Part shown: positions 35,001-44,908 of the stretch, one piece after another
How the letters are laid out: every line of letters begins with the position of its first letter
Numbering within the stretch: the first letter of the stretch is position 1
Source of the DNA: Uranotaenia lowii
Lineage: Eukaryota > Arthropoda > Insecta > Diptera > Culicidae
DNA: 64,000 bases
Assembly: GCF_029784155.1 (NCBI RefSeq)
Contig: NC_073693.1
Location: 311,775,304 to 311,839,303, forward strand
Direction: 5' to 3'
The notes under the pieces: model-generated
Databases searched by the model: none
Told to the model about the DNA's origin: nothing
What the model saw: the letters and a program-made list of their open reading frames with translations, nothing else
Made by a program: the position numbers and the translations under genes

Positions 35001-38000
35001 CTGAAAATTTGTTTGGAGTCAAAGGGATTTAAGTGCAGCACTTATACCCCTTTGCCACCAAGTAATTTGCATATACCCCTTTGCCACCAATTTTTATGTC
35101 ATTTCCACTCCAGAAGTGTTTTTTTCATCGGGACGAAAAATAAAAAAAATTGGTAATTTAATTTACATTTGAAAATTAAATCATGATTGAAAATTTACCA
35201 TCAACAGTTAATCATTTCATTGCATTAAGTGATAATTCTAGTGAACAAAATATTATCAATTTTTGTATTTTTTCAATTCTTACTCCAAAAAATGGATTCC
35301 AAATTCCTGATTGCTGGTCATAATTAAATGGAGTATGCCACAAATTTAGGGCTGGGCTCAATATGAGTTTGTATGAAATGATTGGTTTAACGTTCAAGCG
35401 CTAATCGTGAATATACTGTTAAACATCAACTCATAATGAGCGGAAGTCTAATTCTAATGTCCAATTTATCAGGAATAGACGCAGAAAACATGCAATGACT
35501 GACAATTCATAGATAAATACCTTTCGCGAGTTATTCTTATAATTATCCTGATGAAAAATTGTTGTTTGAAGAGATTTACTCCAAATGACAAGACATGGCT
35601 GATCTTTAGACATGAAATCTCTCGATTAACTAGATCATAACAGTAAAAATTTATATCTTAATAAATTATTTGACTTTCACCTAATGAAATCCTTATGTTT
35701 TCTGAATCATATCAACAAGACAAAATCGCCTTTAAATTTTTTTGGTGGCAAAGGGGTATAATTGCATGTGTTTGGAGCCAAAGGGGTATAAGCGCAAAAA
35801 TCAAAATCATGTGTCGCCTCAATTATTGTGAAATAAACGTTGTTTTTTTAAAAAAATGATATCAAATGAATTGATTTTATTTCAGAAGATGAAAGTTATT
35901 GAAAAATTTCATAAAAAAATTTATGGAATTGATTGGAAGAAAAGTGAACTTTAAGTGCTTTTTTCTCAAAATCAGCTTTTATGCACTTATACCCCTTTGG
36001 CTTCAAGGGCTTCAACTGTTGTTCTAAAAAAATATTTAAGCTTGATATACCAATCATTGAAGCGTAGTTTTTTTGCATCCAACTTTTGATTTAATAGACT
36101 TTACTACAAACTGGTGATTGACCTGACGTATTCAACTATGAATATAATAGATTCAACTATAATTGTAAAATTGATTGAATTGTAAATGTGATACATTCAA
36201 CTACAATTGTATTTTTGATTTTATGCATTCATCTATGAAAATAAAAAAATTCAACTATACATTTCTGGTTGACCTCTCGCATTCAACTTCAAATATGATA
36301 GTTTCAATTGAAATGGTATAGCTGATTGAACTGTAAACATGATAGATCAACTACAATTGTATGATTGATTTTAGGCGTTCAACAATAAATATGATTGATT
36401 CAACTGTAATAGTATAACTGATTAAACTGAACATAAGATACATAGATTCAACTACAAATGTATGACTGGTTTTAGACATTGAACTATCAATAGAGTAAAT
36501 TCAACCATTTTTTATGATTGAAAGTGTGATACTTGAATAGTAGCTAAACACTGAATGTACCTAAGTGTAGCTAGTGTGCCCTTAGCAGCAGGCAGCTCGT
36601 GTTCACCAAAGGCAAAACAGGAGATAATTAGCAAAGCAGGTATAATTGGATATCACATTTGCTTGTTTAAATAAAATTGTAACAAAATGTTCCCTTCCTT
36701 TAGATTTATTCTAGCCAAATGCGACATGAACTGAACTGCAATAGAAGGAAACAATGTCGTTGGAGAAATCAGTAGTTGGACATTCCGGTTGGATGGCACT
36801 GAGTAGCGTATCATCGGGAATCAGAAATGGCTGAACAATGCGAAAACCATTGATGTACTGACCACAAACCCAAACAAAGCATTATCATATTATTCGTTGT
36901 TAACCTTTTTTTGTGTATAAAATCAAAATAAAAATAAAAATTAATGCTAGAAAACAACAGGAAAAAACTTAAAATATAGTTGAACGCTTGAAATCAATCA
37001 TTAAAGTAGTATAATGAATCAACAATAGCTGTAAATTTGAATCTGCAATATATTTAGTTGAGTTCCCAAAATCGATCAGTATATATTGTTGAATTTATTA
37101 TATGTATTGTTGAATCAATCACACAATTGTTGTACAATATTCATAGTTGAACTCATAAAACGAATATACTTTTTTTCATGAAGAAAACATTTGTATTATC
37201 ATCAGTTTGATTCTGGAAAACATCCTTTTAAAAAAATCTTCATCAGTTTTGTGATAAACTTTTTTTTATCTTTCTTTTTCATGTACAGGCAGCTACTGAG
37301 CCGTCGAAGAAAGCGTTTTACAAGAAAAAAATCCAGCGCCGAGATGGATCCTTGAATATGTACAAACTGGAGGAGGGCGTGGCTAAACTTCGTCAGGTAG
37401 GAGGGCCGAACAAATATAGTCGATATGAAATTTCAGCAATACCGGAAATATTTCATATCCGATTCTTTTTTGAGATAGTTGCGTTGTAATAACTTTCGCA
37501 CATATATTAAAGGTAGTTTACTTTTAGAAATTGAGTAAAATGGAAGAATTTCTTTTGTTAGTATCAAATCAATTTAATGCCGTTGCGTGCTTCAAACAAT
37601 TACATAATTAATTTTATTCATTAAAAAAAATGCTAATTACCAGTATGGTACAGGAACGAACATTTTCATTTTTTTTTTCAGGGTCTTTTCGCGTTCCATG
37701 GCTACACCCCGGGGATTTACCACGTAATCAGTGAAACGTTCGACGATGTGGAAAAGTGCAGTCTGCGGGAGCTCAGCGTCATCGAGAGAACTCCCGGCTT
37801 TCTGGTGATGCAGAAAAACTACACCCTCAGGGAGCACTTGCAGGTGGGCGATACGCGAATCTTCGAGGTCGGCGTTTTCAACAGGGAACATCGCCGGATT
37901 ATGACCGGGAAGCCGGGATGCGTCAAGGGGACCGTTTTTCAGCCGCTCAGTGCCATCGACGTTCGGTTTTCGATGCAGGTGATGGCTTGTGGGATCGGGA

Positions 38001-38083
38001 TAGCCGCCCTCGTGCTGCTGCTGGAAATTCTTGTGCGATGGTATCAGATGCGGCAAATACCACTATTTCAGTACCTTGAATAG
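23445..38083 (+). CDS. Ir75-like: Ionotropic receptor, IR75-like (six coding exons, 641 aa)
   Basis: Joined exons: 23445-23619, 23700-24068, 24113-24311, 29986-30658, 37289-37396, 37682-38083. They total 1926 nt, and every junction has GT...AG and matching phase. The product has a signal peptide (about 1-24), an N-terminal region to about 245, and a first ligand-binding lobe with WGYFN (283-287) and R318 at the expected ligand-arginine position. M1 follows at about 357-375 after PFDNAVW, then a pore loop with QQG (401-403). M2 (about 413-437) ends in SFSAKIISLIQ. The second lobe has FAFH, ETF and EKC, and M3 is at about 609-626 with a short tail. This order is diagnostic of insect IRs, and the IR75 group is the best fit by motif. 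Insect IR75 proteins act in dendrites with co-receptor IR8a and detect acids. The length is normal and no stop or frameshift is seen. The 44-base second intron is the least certain junction. Confidence 0.88.
23700..24068 (+). CDS. Ir75-like: IR75-like exon 2 (N-terminal domain)
   Basis: Encodes residues 59-181 of the extracellular N-terminal region. The frame stays open past the exon to a stop at 24110, so the donor (GTACGA at 24069) is chosen because the next exon in phase restores the IR pattern. Intron 2 is then only 44 bases (24069-24112), ending ttatttcattag. Confidence 0.75.
24113..24311 (+). CDS. Ir75-like: IR75-like exon 3
   Basis: Contains the TWRNGSF and DPPISVRRRDL motifs that precede the first ligand-binding lobe in IRs (compare the usual NGSF...RRDL-G pattern). 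Ends with a strong donor, GTAAGC, in phase 2. Intron 3 runs 24312-29985. Confidence 0.82.
24316..28746. other. Intron 3 of the IR75-like gene: AT-rich, cryptically simple
   Basis: No embedded gene is supported. Much of 25.3-28.7 kb is cryptic low-complexity sequence built from recurring words such as aattcaaa, tttgaa and gaatctg. A lone terminal motif of family D (aaaggggtataagtgca) is at about 25673. The rest shows nothing assignable. Confidence 0.6.
28749..29614. mobile_element. 866-bp TA-flanked MITE in intron 3
   Basis: The left end GGGAAGGGTGGAGTAACGTG... is mirrored, with substitutions, by a right end whose reverse complement reads GAAGAGTGGAGAATCATGGG. Both continue into GGGCCA. TA flanks each side (28747-28748 and 29615-29616). 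Internal ggggtaccttgggcc and tggcccacgattccccacc repeat the terminal motif. It is a Tc1/mariner-like non-autonomous element; a relative is at 61610-61938. Confidence 0.8.
29986..30658 (+). CDS. Ir75-like: IR75-like exon 4 (lobe 1, M1, pore, M2)
   Basis: The acceptor is ttatttcaactctag, and the first base completes codon 248 (GA|A). It encodes the S1 lobe, R318, PFDNAVW, M1, the QQG pore loop and M2, ending VYNKVYLA. The donor is gcg|gtaagt in phase 0. It is the longest and best-conserved exon. Confidence 0.93.
30735..31330 (+). repeat. Dispersed repeat family B, short copy (intron 4)
   Basis: Ordered but diverged matches to 10270-11835, lacking the roughly 800 bases in the middle of the long copy. 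Ends after catccatcaacatggc-ttcatttt. Confidence 0.6.
31395..31530 (+). repeat. Dispersed repeat family F, copy 2 (intron 4)
   Basis: Aligned with 20265-20400; it shares acagtaaatgagga and the following block in the same order. Confidence 0.5.
31731..31800. repeat. hAT-like terminal segment (tggccaaacc...gggccacatttggccc)
   Basis: The paired words gggccac / gtggccc and tggcc-aaacc resemble the ends of hAT non-autonomous elements. A partner containing aaatgtggccca is at about 32971-32985. Target duplications were not found, so boundaries are uncertain. Confidence 0.3.
31827..32070 (+). mobile_element. tRNA-derived SINE with 61-base poly(A) and 12-bp TSD
   Basis: The 5' part contains a pol III A-box-like TAGCTCAGTTGG and a B-box-like GTTCGAGCC in tRNA spacing. 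A roughly 100-base unrelated body and a pure A tail (32010-32070) follow. A 12-bp target duplication (atagctaaattt) is perfect at 31815-31826 and 32071-32082. The long uninterrupted tail and perfect duplication mark a recent insertion by LINE machinery, in sense orientation within intron 4 of the IR75-like gene. It is not a functional tRNA gene, because the acceptor end does not pair cleanly and the tail is non-tRNA. Confidence 0.95.
33222..33892. mobile_element. Family C element: TA-flanked, with inverted minisatellite arms (intron 4)
   Basis: The ends CACCGAGGTATTTTTTTAC and CACCTAGATTTTTTTTACGC (inverted) are flanked by TA (33220-33221 and 33893-33894). Inside each end are runs of aaaaccgtgtaaaaa words. 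The core is a degenerate minisatellite of gagacctgagactt units (about 33390-33655). The opposite arm, tctcatgtctcatgtttc (about 33660-33740), is its reverse complement. A second copy is at 44909-45923. Confidence 0.85.
35013..35800. mobile_element. Family D element with iterated 20-bp terminal motifs (intron 4)
   Basis: The motif cacttatacccctttgccac occurs inverted at both ends, twice per end. Left copies start at about 35038 and 35069; right copies in the opposite sense are at about 35743 and 35769. A further opposite-sense copy at 35013 abuts the first, making a palindrome at 35013-35063. Other single copies lie at 35978 (minus sense) and about 25670 (plus sense). Repeated subterminal motifs are expected for transposase-binding sites. 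There is no coding capacity. Confidence 0.75.
36110..37165. repeat. Inverted pair of degenerate minisatellites (intron 4)
   Basis: 36110-36540 is a degenerate repeat of words like gattcaactacaattgtatg with a spacing of roughly 60 bases. 36970-37165 holds the reverse-complement words (gttgaatcaatca, attgttgaattta). The centre is non-repetitive and GC-richer (36560-36900). The arrangement resembles family C: mirrored tandem repeats around a core. Confidence 0.7.
37289..37396 (+). CDS. Ir75-like: IR75-like exon 5 (36 codons)
   Basis: A short in-frame exon between tttcatgtacag and the donor gtagga. It encodes the part of the second lobe with KKAFYKKKI and EEGVAKLRQ. It is easily missed because it is below usual ORF thresholds. 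Phase 0 on both sides matches exons 4 and 6. Confidence 0.9.
37682..38083 (+). CDS. Ir75-like: IR75-like exon 6 (lobe 2, M3, C-terminus)
   Basis: Starts after a long T-run acceptor and opens with GLFAFH. It encodes ETFDDVEKC, an RIFEVGVFNREHRR stretch, M3 and a short cytoplasmic tail, then TAG at 38081-38083. Frames in the other registers over this exon are shadows. Confidence 0.93.
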   Translation, partial: GLFAFHGYTPGIYHVISETFDDVEKCSLRELSVIERTPGFLVMQKNYTLREHLQVGDTRIFEVGVFNREHRRIMTGKPGCVKGTVFQPLSAIDVRFSMQVMACGIGIAALVLLLEILVRWYQMRQIPLFQYLE

Positions 38084-38247
38084 GAAGGGGAAATATTGCG
38101 TTAATGAGCTTGTGGCACGCACGCACGTAGAGTATACGGTAGAATGAAAGATAAATACATAAACGATACGTGGCACATTCTTGCACATGAAATATCTCAA
38201 TGGAATTGTAAAAAATTGAGGATGATTCAAATGGCTGAAGGGCTTGG

Positions 38248-38253
38248 AATAAA
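38248..38253 (+). terminator. Putative polyadenylation signal of the IR75-like gene
   Basis: AATAAA lies 165 bases after the stop codon; another is at 38382-38387, just before a MITE. Either would give a compact 3' UTR. Confidence 0.5.
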
Positions 38254-38398
38254 ATTACCTAACTATGCTCTCATCATTTATCTGTAACTTTTTTATTGCA
38301 ACCAAACCTCACTTTGTGTGCTTGAGAATTTGAAGTGCAAAACATATTCGAAGTAATATAAAAATTATCTCGAAACAAATTTAATAAAGAAAGTTATT

Positions 38399-39642
38399 TA
38401 GTGGTATGAATAAGGTTTAGCAATTGCTTCGGCAGCTTTTACTTAGCTCGAAATCAAGCAAAGCAAAAGACCAAAGCATTTGCTTAGTTTGGTATGAATA
38501 AACATTAGCTTAGCGGATGTGTACTAAAGTCTAAGAACATAGCTTTTGCTTCGAAAAATAGAGCTATCCAATCAGCAGAATCTGACGTTTTCTTAAGTTA
38601 AATGAAAGAAAACGATCAGAAAATTTAAAAGTACGGCTAAAATAGCCATGAAATCGACGGTGCGGATGGTGGGTGTAAGAACGACCGGAAAGTTTTTGGT
38701 TAATGCGTGCTCGTATGTTTATGTTTAAAGAAAAATGAATACATATTCGAATATAGTCAAACAACAAATGGCCTAACTTTAACATTTATCATAGCTCTCC
38801 CACACGTATTCGGATCGGGATAATCCGATGCATAAAAAATAGGCAATAGGCGCGCATATTAATTTAAATTTTTTTTCAAATCTTAGGATTATAAAAAAAT
38901 CATATAAATATGGAAGTCGTAATAATGTTTTAAATTATTACAATTTTCTTCCAATTTCAAGCCAATTGGGACTTCTTCCACTATAGACGGAATTTTTAAT
39001 TTGAAATATTTAATGATTGATTTGTTTAGTTTCATCTTAGACGAATCATTTCATACAATGACAGGAAAACGAAAAAAAAGCTGGATTATCACTTCGACTT
39101 TTCTTTATCCATGTTGAAAATGCCTTTTTGAATTGTATTGAAGCGTAATATTGCTAATTTAATAAATTCATGACATTGCTAAAGAATTTTTTATTGGAAA
39201 AGTCTGCTACCAAGCATGCTTAGAAATTCAATGATGTATATAGTGAATTTGATTTTAATTTGTCCAGTGATACATTTGTGAACCGCTTACGAGCTACAAT
39301 GCTGAGTTAATTTTTGTTTTGTACAGCGTTTTAAAGTTTGCTTCTATTTTGTTAATCCATTAGTGCTAGTTTTGTCTCCTGATAACTGTTATATCGTTTA
39401 TGTAATCTTCTTAGATGGGTTTTTTTGCCTAGTGCTTTTTACATCACATCCATTTAGACTTTCGGTCCGATGGATTAAATAAATAAACAATAAACAATAA
39501 ACAAAATATAGCAATTGCTAGGAGATTTGTCGAGCGATTACTTTTGATTTGGGCTTTATTCATACAAAATTAGCTTGTTCTAAAAGTAAAAGCTCCTGAC
39601 AGAGAAAGCAGCTGTCAAAAAAAGGTTTTTTTCATACCACCT
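38399..39642. mobile_element. 1.24-kb inverted-end element just downstream of the IR75-like gene
   Basis: The left end GTGGTATGAATAAGGTTTAGC is mirrored by the right end, whose complement reads GTGGTATGAAAAAAACCTTT. The interior repeats related words (agcaattgct, gtatgaataaa, ttagctt). No protein-like frame is visible. A LINE 3' fragment appears nested at 39290-39504. Confidence 0.65.
39290..39504 (+). mobile_element. 5'-truncated LINE 3' end
   Basis: A stretch ending actttcggtccgatggatt followed by aaataaataaacaataaaca tandem tail has the form of a jockey/CR1-type LINE 3' UTR with a short-repeat tail. No coding part is retained. The left boundary is approximate. Confidence 0.5.
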
Positions 39643-39704
39643 ATTGTTACTGAATTCGAAACAAAATATAAATTGATTTAATTTTTTCTAACTGAAAAAT
39701 ATAG

Positions 39705-40230
39705 ACCAAAACAAAAATGTAAAAAATTAGGTTATTGTTTCTTCTGAGGAACCGAGGCTGTTAATGATTTTTGAGCCAATTTATCGATTCTCTTAAGGAA
39801 ATTTTCCGCTCAATAGCTGATACCTCGACTGTATCTTTGTATCCTATTAAGCAGAAAAGTTATTAACTGTTTAACAGGGGTATGTCTTTTGGCATTGAAA
39901 AAAATCACATTCATTTGACATCACTGCTGGGTGCCTAGCGAAGTATTGCATGGCCACTTTTCATGCAATATTTTGCGAGGCCCCAGTAGTGATGTCAATT
40001 GAATTTATTATTAAACAATGCCAAAAGACATGGTACCCTTATTAAACAGTAAATAACATTTATTGTCTAACAAGAATCGAAGTAACGGTCTTCGGCAAAG
40101 TTGTTCAGCGGATAATTTCCATCAGAGAATTTATAAATTGGCACAAAAACCATAAGCAGACTCGGCTCCGCAGAAGAAACAAATACGATGATGACTTTCA
40201 AGTACAAAAAATTAAATTTAACTTTAAGTT
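39705..40230. mobile_element. Family A foldback element, uninterrupted copy
   Basis: A palindrome of about 500 bp whose arms (ggaaccgag, gccaatttat, ggaaattttccgct and their complements) and centre (tttgacatcactgctgg...ccagtagtgatgtcaattg) match the split element at 14089-18384. It reads through the points where the 2.2-kb and TAA insertions sit in that copy. It lacks the outermost parts of the arms. Confidence 0.85.
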
Positions 40231-41122
40231 CACATTATTCACATACATAATTCACATACAAAATTAAAACGTGTTTGACGTGATTTGACAATTGACAAAA
40301 TGGCTGATCGATTGACACATGAAAAAAATATATAGATATATCTGTTGAATTACGCGTTTTAAAGAACACAAATATAGTTGTTTAGTTTTGACCCGAATAT
40401 TCGATCAAGCCAACCATCAGATGATGCGATGCAACGAAAAAATAATTGGCTGATTAAGCGATCACATTGATACCAAGCATCAAACAGGAATTTTTAGTTG
40501 ATTCTTTTTATGGTAAATGTTGGTCTCGTGAACGCGGGACATCGTAGAATTAAAATAATTTTTAAATCAATTGGTTACATTGCTTTTTCCGTTTTTTTTT
40601 TTTTTTTTTGAAACACATTCCTGTTTTTTTATATAAATTACATTTTTAATTCTTATCACTCCATTGTTTGTTTTTTCGCTGCTGCTAGGCGAACCGCCGC
40701 CATGGCCCTGCAACAAAATTCTGTTGATTATTCGTGGCAGAATTTGAACAGGCGGCGCCCTGAAAAAAAAGCTCTTGGTTAGAAATGATTGTCTTAAAAA
40801 TTTCAATTATTTAATATTTTATCAATACTCGTCAAATTTACGCTCGATTTTATCACGCTTTTTAAGAAATCATTCTGAAACCATTTCCAGGACCTTAATT
40901 TTCTTTCAAAAGCTTAGAACATTTTTGTCAATGACTTTTTTTATGGTTAATAGTTAATGGTATGGTAAATAATTTTTCAATAAAATGAAAATTCCATTGA
41001 ACTGCATACTTTAGTTGTATAGTGTTTAAAATCGTCATTTGCATTTTAAAAACATTCGCGATAATCGACTTAAGTATTTTAACGTCACGGTAATGCTAGT
41101 GTGTGTTGTCATTTGTGCTTGG

Positions 41123-41718
41123 TTTTTTTTATTTATTTTTTTATTTATTTACATAGTATTCCGTCATATGACATAACTTGACGAACATAATTCCTAAAAT
41201 TCACTCGGTTCATAGCAACCGTTCTCCAATTTCTCGGGCACCCCACGTTCGCCAGATCACGCTCCACTTGGTCTTACCACCTCGCTCGTTGCGCCCCCGC
41301 ACGTCTTGTTCCTACCGGATTCGTAGCGAACACTCGTTTTGCGGGACAATCGTCCGGCACTCTCGCAACATGTCCCGCCCAGCGTATCCGGCCAGTCTTC
41401 ACCACCTTCTGGATACTGGGTTCGCCGTAGAGTCGCGCGAGCTCGTGGTTCATCTTTCGCCTCCACACTCCGTTCTCCTGTACGCCGCCAAAGATGGTTC
41501 TTAACACTCGTCGCTCGAATACTCCAAGTGTACGCAGGTCCTCCTCGAGCAATATCCATGTCTCGTGCCCGTAGAGAACAACCGGTCTAATAAGCGTCAT
41601 ATACAGGTTACACTTCGTGCGAGGGCTAAGTCTTCTCGACCGCAGTTGCTTGTGGAGTCCATACTAGGCACGACTTCTGCTGATAATTCGCCTCCGTATC
41701 TCACGGCAGTGCAAAGCT
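41123..41718 (-). pseudogene. LINE ORF2 C-terminal part and 3' end (RTE-like, minus strand)
   Basis: Reading the minus strand, 41600-41274 encodes a 108-residue piece with LYGHETW, FERRVLRTIFGG, NGVWRRKMNHEL and RIRWAGHVARVPDD. These are typical of the region after the reverse transcriptase in RTE-like LINEs. The element ends in an (aaat)n-type tail (complement of 41123-41150). The frame is not joined to a polymerase domain. A roughly 80-base relative of its 3' end is at 56715-56795. Confidence 0.85.
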
Positions 41719-42436
41719 GAATTTAGGTGTAGGAATTGTTTCAAAAATCCGAATTGATGAAATAATAGAAAAACAGCTACCTTTGAAAATTCGTCATAAA
41801 TTATGTATTTCGTATTTTAAAAAATATAAAGATGCCAAAATGTGACAAATTACGTCAACATTCCAATTCATTTTTTGAAATTTTTCTACTGGAACAGGAA
41901 CAGCTTTGGCGGTTGATTGATTGAAAAGTACGGGTTTCACACAATTTTTTTACATTTTTTGTGGTCATGATCTTAAAAAACATTTGATAAAAATTTCCGT
42001 ATGTGCAACATATAGCTTCTAACTTCAGCTTTCTCATGCACTAAGTGTAATTTTTTTCGAGCACTGACGAACAGATTTATAGTAATTTTCCTGAAGCATG
42101 TTTTCTCATAAAAAATTTCTTGGACTTAACATAACTTTAAAATAATTTATTGTAGCTGAAAGTTGTCTGAAAACATATTTGAGTCACGTTATAGGCTTTT
42201 TAAAAATATAAATTTTAAAGAAATCGTTTGAGAAACAAGAAAGTTTCAGCGAAAACAGTGTAAACCGTCATTTGACCGCTCGCGGTATGAATAGGTATAT
42301 CACATGCGTTATTCGAAAACCACAACACATAGAAAAATTTTAAAAACGCAAAAATACTTGCATTTTGAAAATAAAAATTATCCTGTCGTTAAATTTGCGA
42401 AAAAAAAATATATAAGGTGTAATCATCATTCAAAGT

Positions 42437-43018
42437 TCAAAAACCGCCTCCAGTACGTTTAGTGTTAGCTTCACTCATCGTTGGCTGTGGCTCCTCTACG
42501 TCGTTGGCTACGCCGGCGATATACCTTCCCCCACCGTCTTGATCTCCTGCATGTGCGCCGTTCAGGTGTTCATCGAAGTGCTGCTTCCACCTTTTGATCA
42601 CCTCACGATTGTCCGTCAGGATGCCTCCGTCCTTATCCCGGCACATTTCGGCTTGCGGCACGAAGCCTTTGCATGCGTTGAGTTTCTGATAGAACTTTCG
42701 TGTTTCTTGGGAACCTTGCAGCTGCTCCAGCTCCTGGAGCTCCTCCTCCTCCAGGCGGCGCTTTTTCTCCTGAAAATTCGGACTCGCTGCCTCTTCCGCT
42801 GTCGGTGATTTTCCACATTTCAACGGGTGCCTCTTTGCACTACTGCCGCCCGCGCGGCATTCTCTTCGTCCATCACCCTCATACACTCCTCGTCGAACCA
42901 GTCGTTCCGTCGAGATCGCTCCACATAATCGATGACGTTCTTCGCAGCACTATTGATGGGTGTCTTGATGGTATCCCAACAGTCCTCGAGAGGGGCTTCG
43001 TAAAGCTCGCCGCGTCAA
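42437..43018 (-). pseudogene. LINE ORF2 endonuclease-RT linker fragment (minus strand, frameshifted)
   Basis: Minus-strand pieces in two frames give NDWFDEEC near 42900, then EKKRRLEEEELQELEQL, FYQKLNACKGFVPQAEMC, RDKDGGILTDN and VIKRWKQHFDEHLNG. This is the linker between endonuclease and reverse transcriptase in RTE-like elements. At least one frameshift lies near 42790-42880. It precedes the 41123-41718 piece in element order. About 720 unrelated AT-rich bases replace the polymerase core, so the two are probably one internally deleted or rearranged insertion. Confidence 0.82.
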
Positions 43019-43261
43019 TATGTCGGAAAAATAATCCAACATATATACATCATTGGTGTAATTGACCATAATACAATACTTGGCGAGAAGCGATGAGAAA
43101 ATTATAGTGGCCGATTAAGTTAAGCCTACGGAAACGTAGGTAACGAAGTTGGTTTCATCGACCGAAAGTTAATATGGTGAAGTGATCTCTAAAGCTTAGA
43201 AAACAACAAGTGATGAACGTATAAAAAGAAGTTTTGAACAGACATAATATTGTCTACAACA

Positions 43262-43411
43262 ATGAACGCCGAGGTGACTGAAATGCATGATGAAGTAGGT
43301 GCCACATGCATAGATGATGACGAAGGGTCCGCGAAGAAGTTGAAACCGGGAAACACCGAAATTCAGCTATTTTTATTTCAGAAACCATTGAATGAATTTC
43401 TAAAAATTTAG
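43262..43411 (+). CDS. Short coding-like segment, unknown
   Basis: ATG followed by 49 sense codons. The first 35 are acidic and protein-like (contains EMHDEVGATCIDDDEGSAKK), in clear contrast to the AT-rich flanks. A ttttatttcag acceptor-like sequence occurs inside (43370-43380), so the true coding part may end earlier or continue by splicing. It might be the 5' part of a transposon ORF or a pseudogene exon. No function is proposed. Confidence 0.3.
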   Translation: MNAEVTEMHDEVGATCIDDDEGSAKKLKPGNTEIQLFLFQKPLNEFLKI

Positions 43412-43560
43412 TATCTTTGAGTTATCAGATGTATTTTGTTTGTTTTTGTCGAATATGGTTTGATTATTAAATTAATAACATTAGAGTTATGCTTCTAACC
43501 TTAGCACAGTCCCTGTGAACGGAAAATCAAGATATTTATAGTTCGCAATGTGTTTATAAA

Positions 43561-43770
43561 CTTCTTAGGGGAAAGAACTCACGGTAACTAAAAACGAGAA
43601 CAAATGACTTGTTCAAACGTCTACTAGAGGTTTTTTTTATGGAATTCGAAGTGTATTAAAAACTTCACCATCAAAGTTGAGTTATCTTTAAGAAGAACTT
43701 TTAGATAAAAGTGTTATTTTTATTTGTGACTCCATTGCAACAGACACCATGGAAGGAATAAATATCTCAT
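43561..43770 (+). repeat. Dispersed repeat family E, copy 1
   Basis: Aligns in order with 48152-48365. Landmarks: gaactcacg, aaaaacgag-acaaa, caaacgtctac, agaagaact and gactccattgc. No class assigned. Confidence 0.6.
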
Positions 43771-43941
43771 AAATTGTATTGTATTGTATAGAATTTTTTA
43801 TTTAAATATTTCACAGCAGGAAACTGTTAGGTAAATAAAGCTTGGTTTATATAGAAAAGGGCTCATTTCGAATTTTTCGGAAAAAATCGGGTAAATGACA
43901 AGAGATGTAGGTATTTGATATTTGTTTCGGCTTGAGCTGTA

Positions 43942-44898
43942 CCGTCAACTGGGGCAACATGGAACAATTTTCAACTTCAATGGCTTCTGAAATCTTAATG
44001 CTTACAGATAATCATACCTCTTGTACATTTAAAGTTTTAAGGTTGATGGGACACCACATTGACGTAGTCAAAAAATTATTGGTTTAACCAATTATTTTAA
44101 AATTTACAAAAACATGCAATTTTCACCCTACTTAGAAAAAGGGGTAAGTTGCAACAAACTTTGTAATTAATGAAAAATCAAATGAAAATGTTTAAAAATT
44201 TAAAGTTTTTGATACATTTGTGATGTCATGACGCATAAAGCACCAATTGCAATAATTTTTGGTTTTGTTCGAATTGAATTTTACATTTTTTCTGTCAAAA
44301 ATGTTTTTAAGAAAAGAGTGTTAATCTGCTGCATACATTTAGGGGTAAAAAATACTTCAAAATATTCTATTATCTTAAATCATGTATATAAATCTTAGGA
44401 TGGATGAAATTTTAATGTTAACAAACGCATAATGCAAAACAATCATATCCCAGCATATGGAAAAGTAGAGATTTAGTTCTGATTTGCATTTTGTTGCATT
44501 TTGTCCCAGACGGCTAACTGAATTATAAAAATATTTATTTAAAAAAATTTGGAGATTGTCCGAAAAATATTCATACACCAACAGTGTTGGTTAAGGATAA
44601 TGAAAGCAATATACAGTTTGTAGGTGATATCATTAAGCCAATCCGTCATACTAGGTAAAGTTTTTTGAGGCATTGAAAAATGTAAAAATTTGTACATCTA
44701 TTGTTCGAATTTTTAAATTTCTTATGAGAATCAAAAAATTTGAAAAACTTTTTCACGATGTTAAAAACTATGTCATCATCAATTTGTTATCATTCATTGA
44801 TAATTTTATTACAGCATATTGAAATAAAAATTGAATGAGTGTTGTGGGATACAAATGTTACATCTAACCCTGCTTTTGCATGATGCCCCGTTTGACGG
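43942..44898. mobile_element. 957-bp TA-flanked MITE
   Basis: The ends CCGTCAACTGGGGCAACATG and (inverted) CCGTCAAACGGGGCATCATG are flanked by TA (43940-43941 and 44899-44900). Internal aaaaaggggtaagttgcaac echoes the end. The remainder is AT-rich and non-coding. Tc1/mariner-like by target site. Confidence 0.88.
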
Positions 44899-44908
44899 TA
44901 TGTCAAAA

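Noticed and set aside
37637..38186. Four other-frame ORFs over IR75 exon 6
   Set aside because: They are shadows of the real exon, whose frame carries the IR motifs and the third membrane segment.
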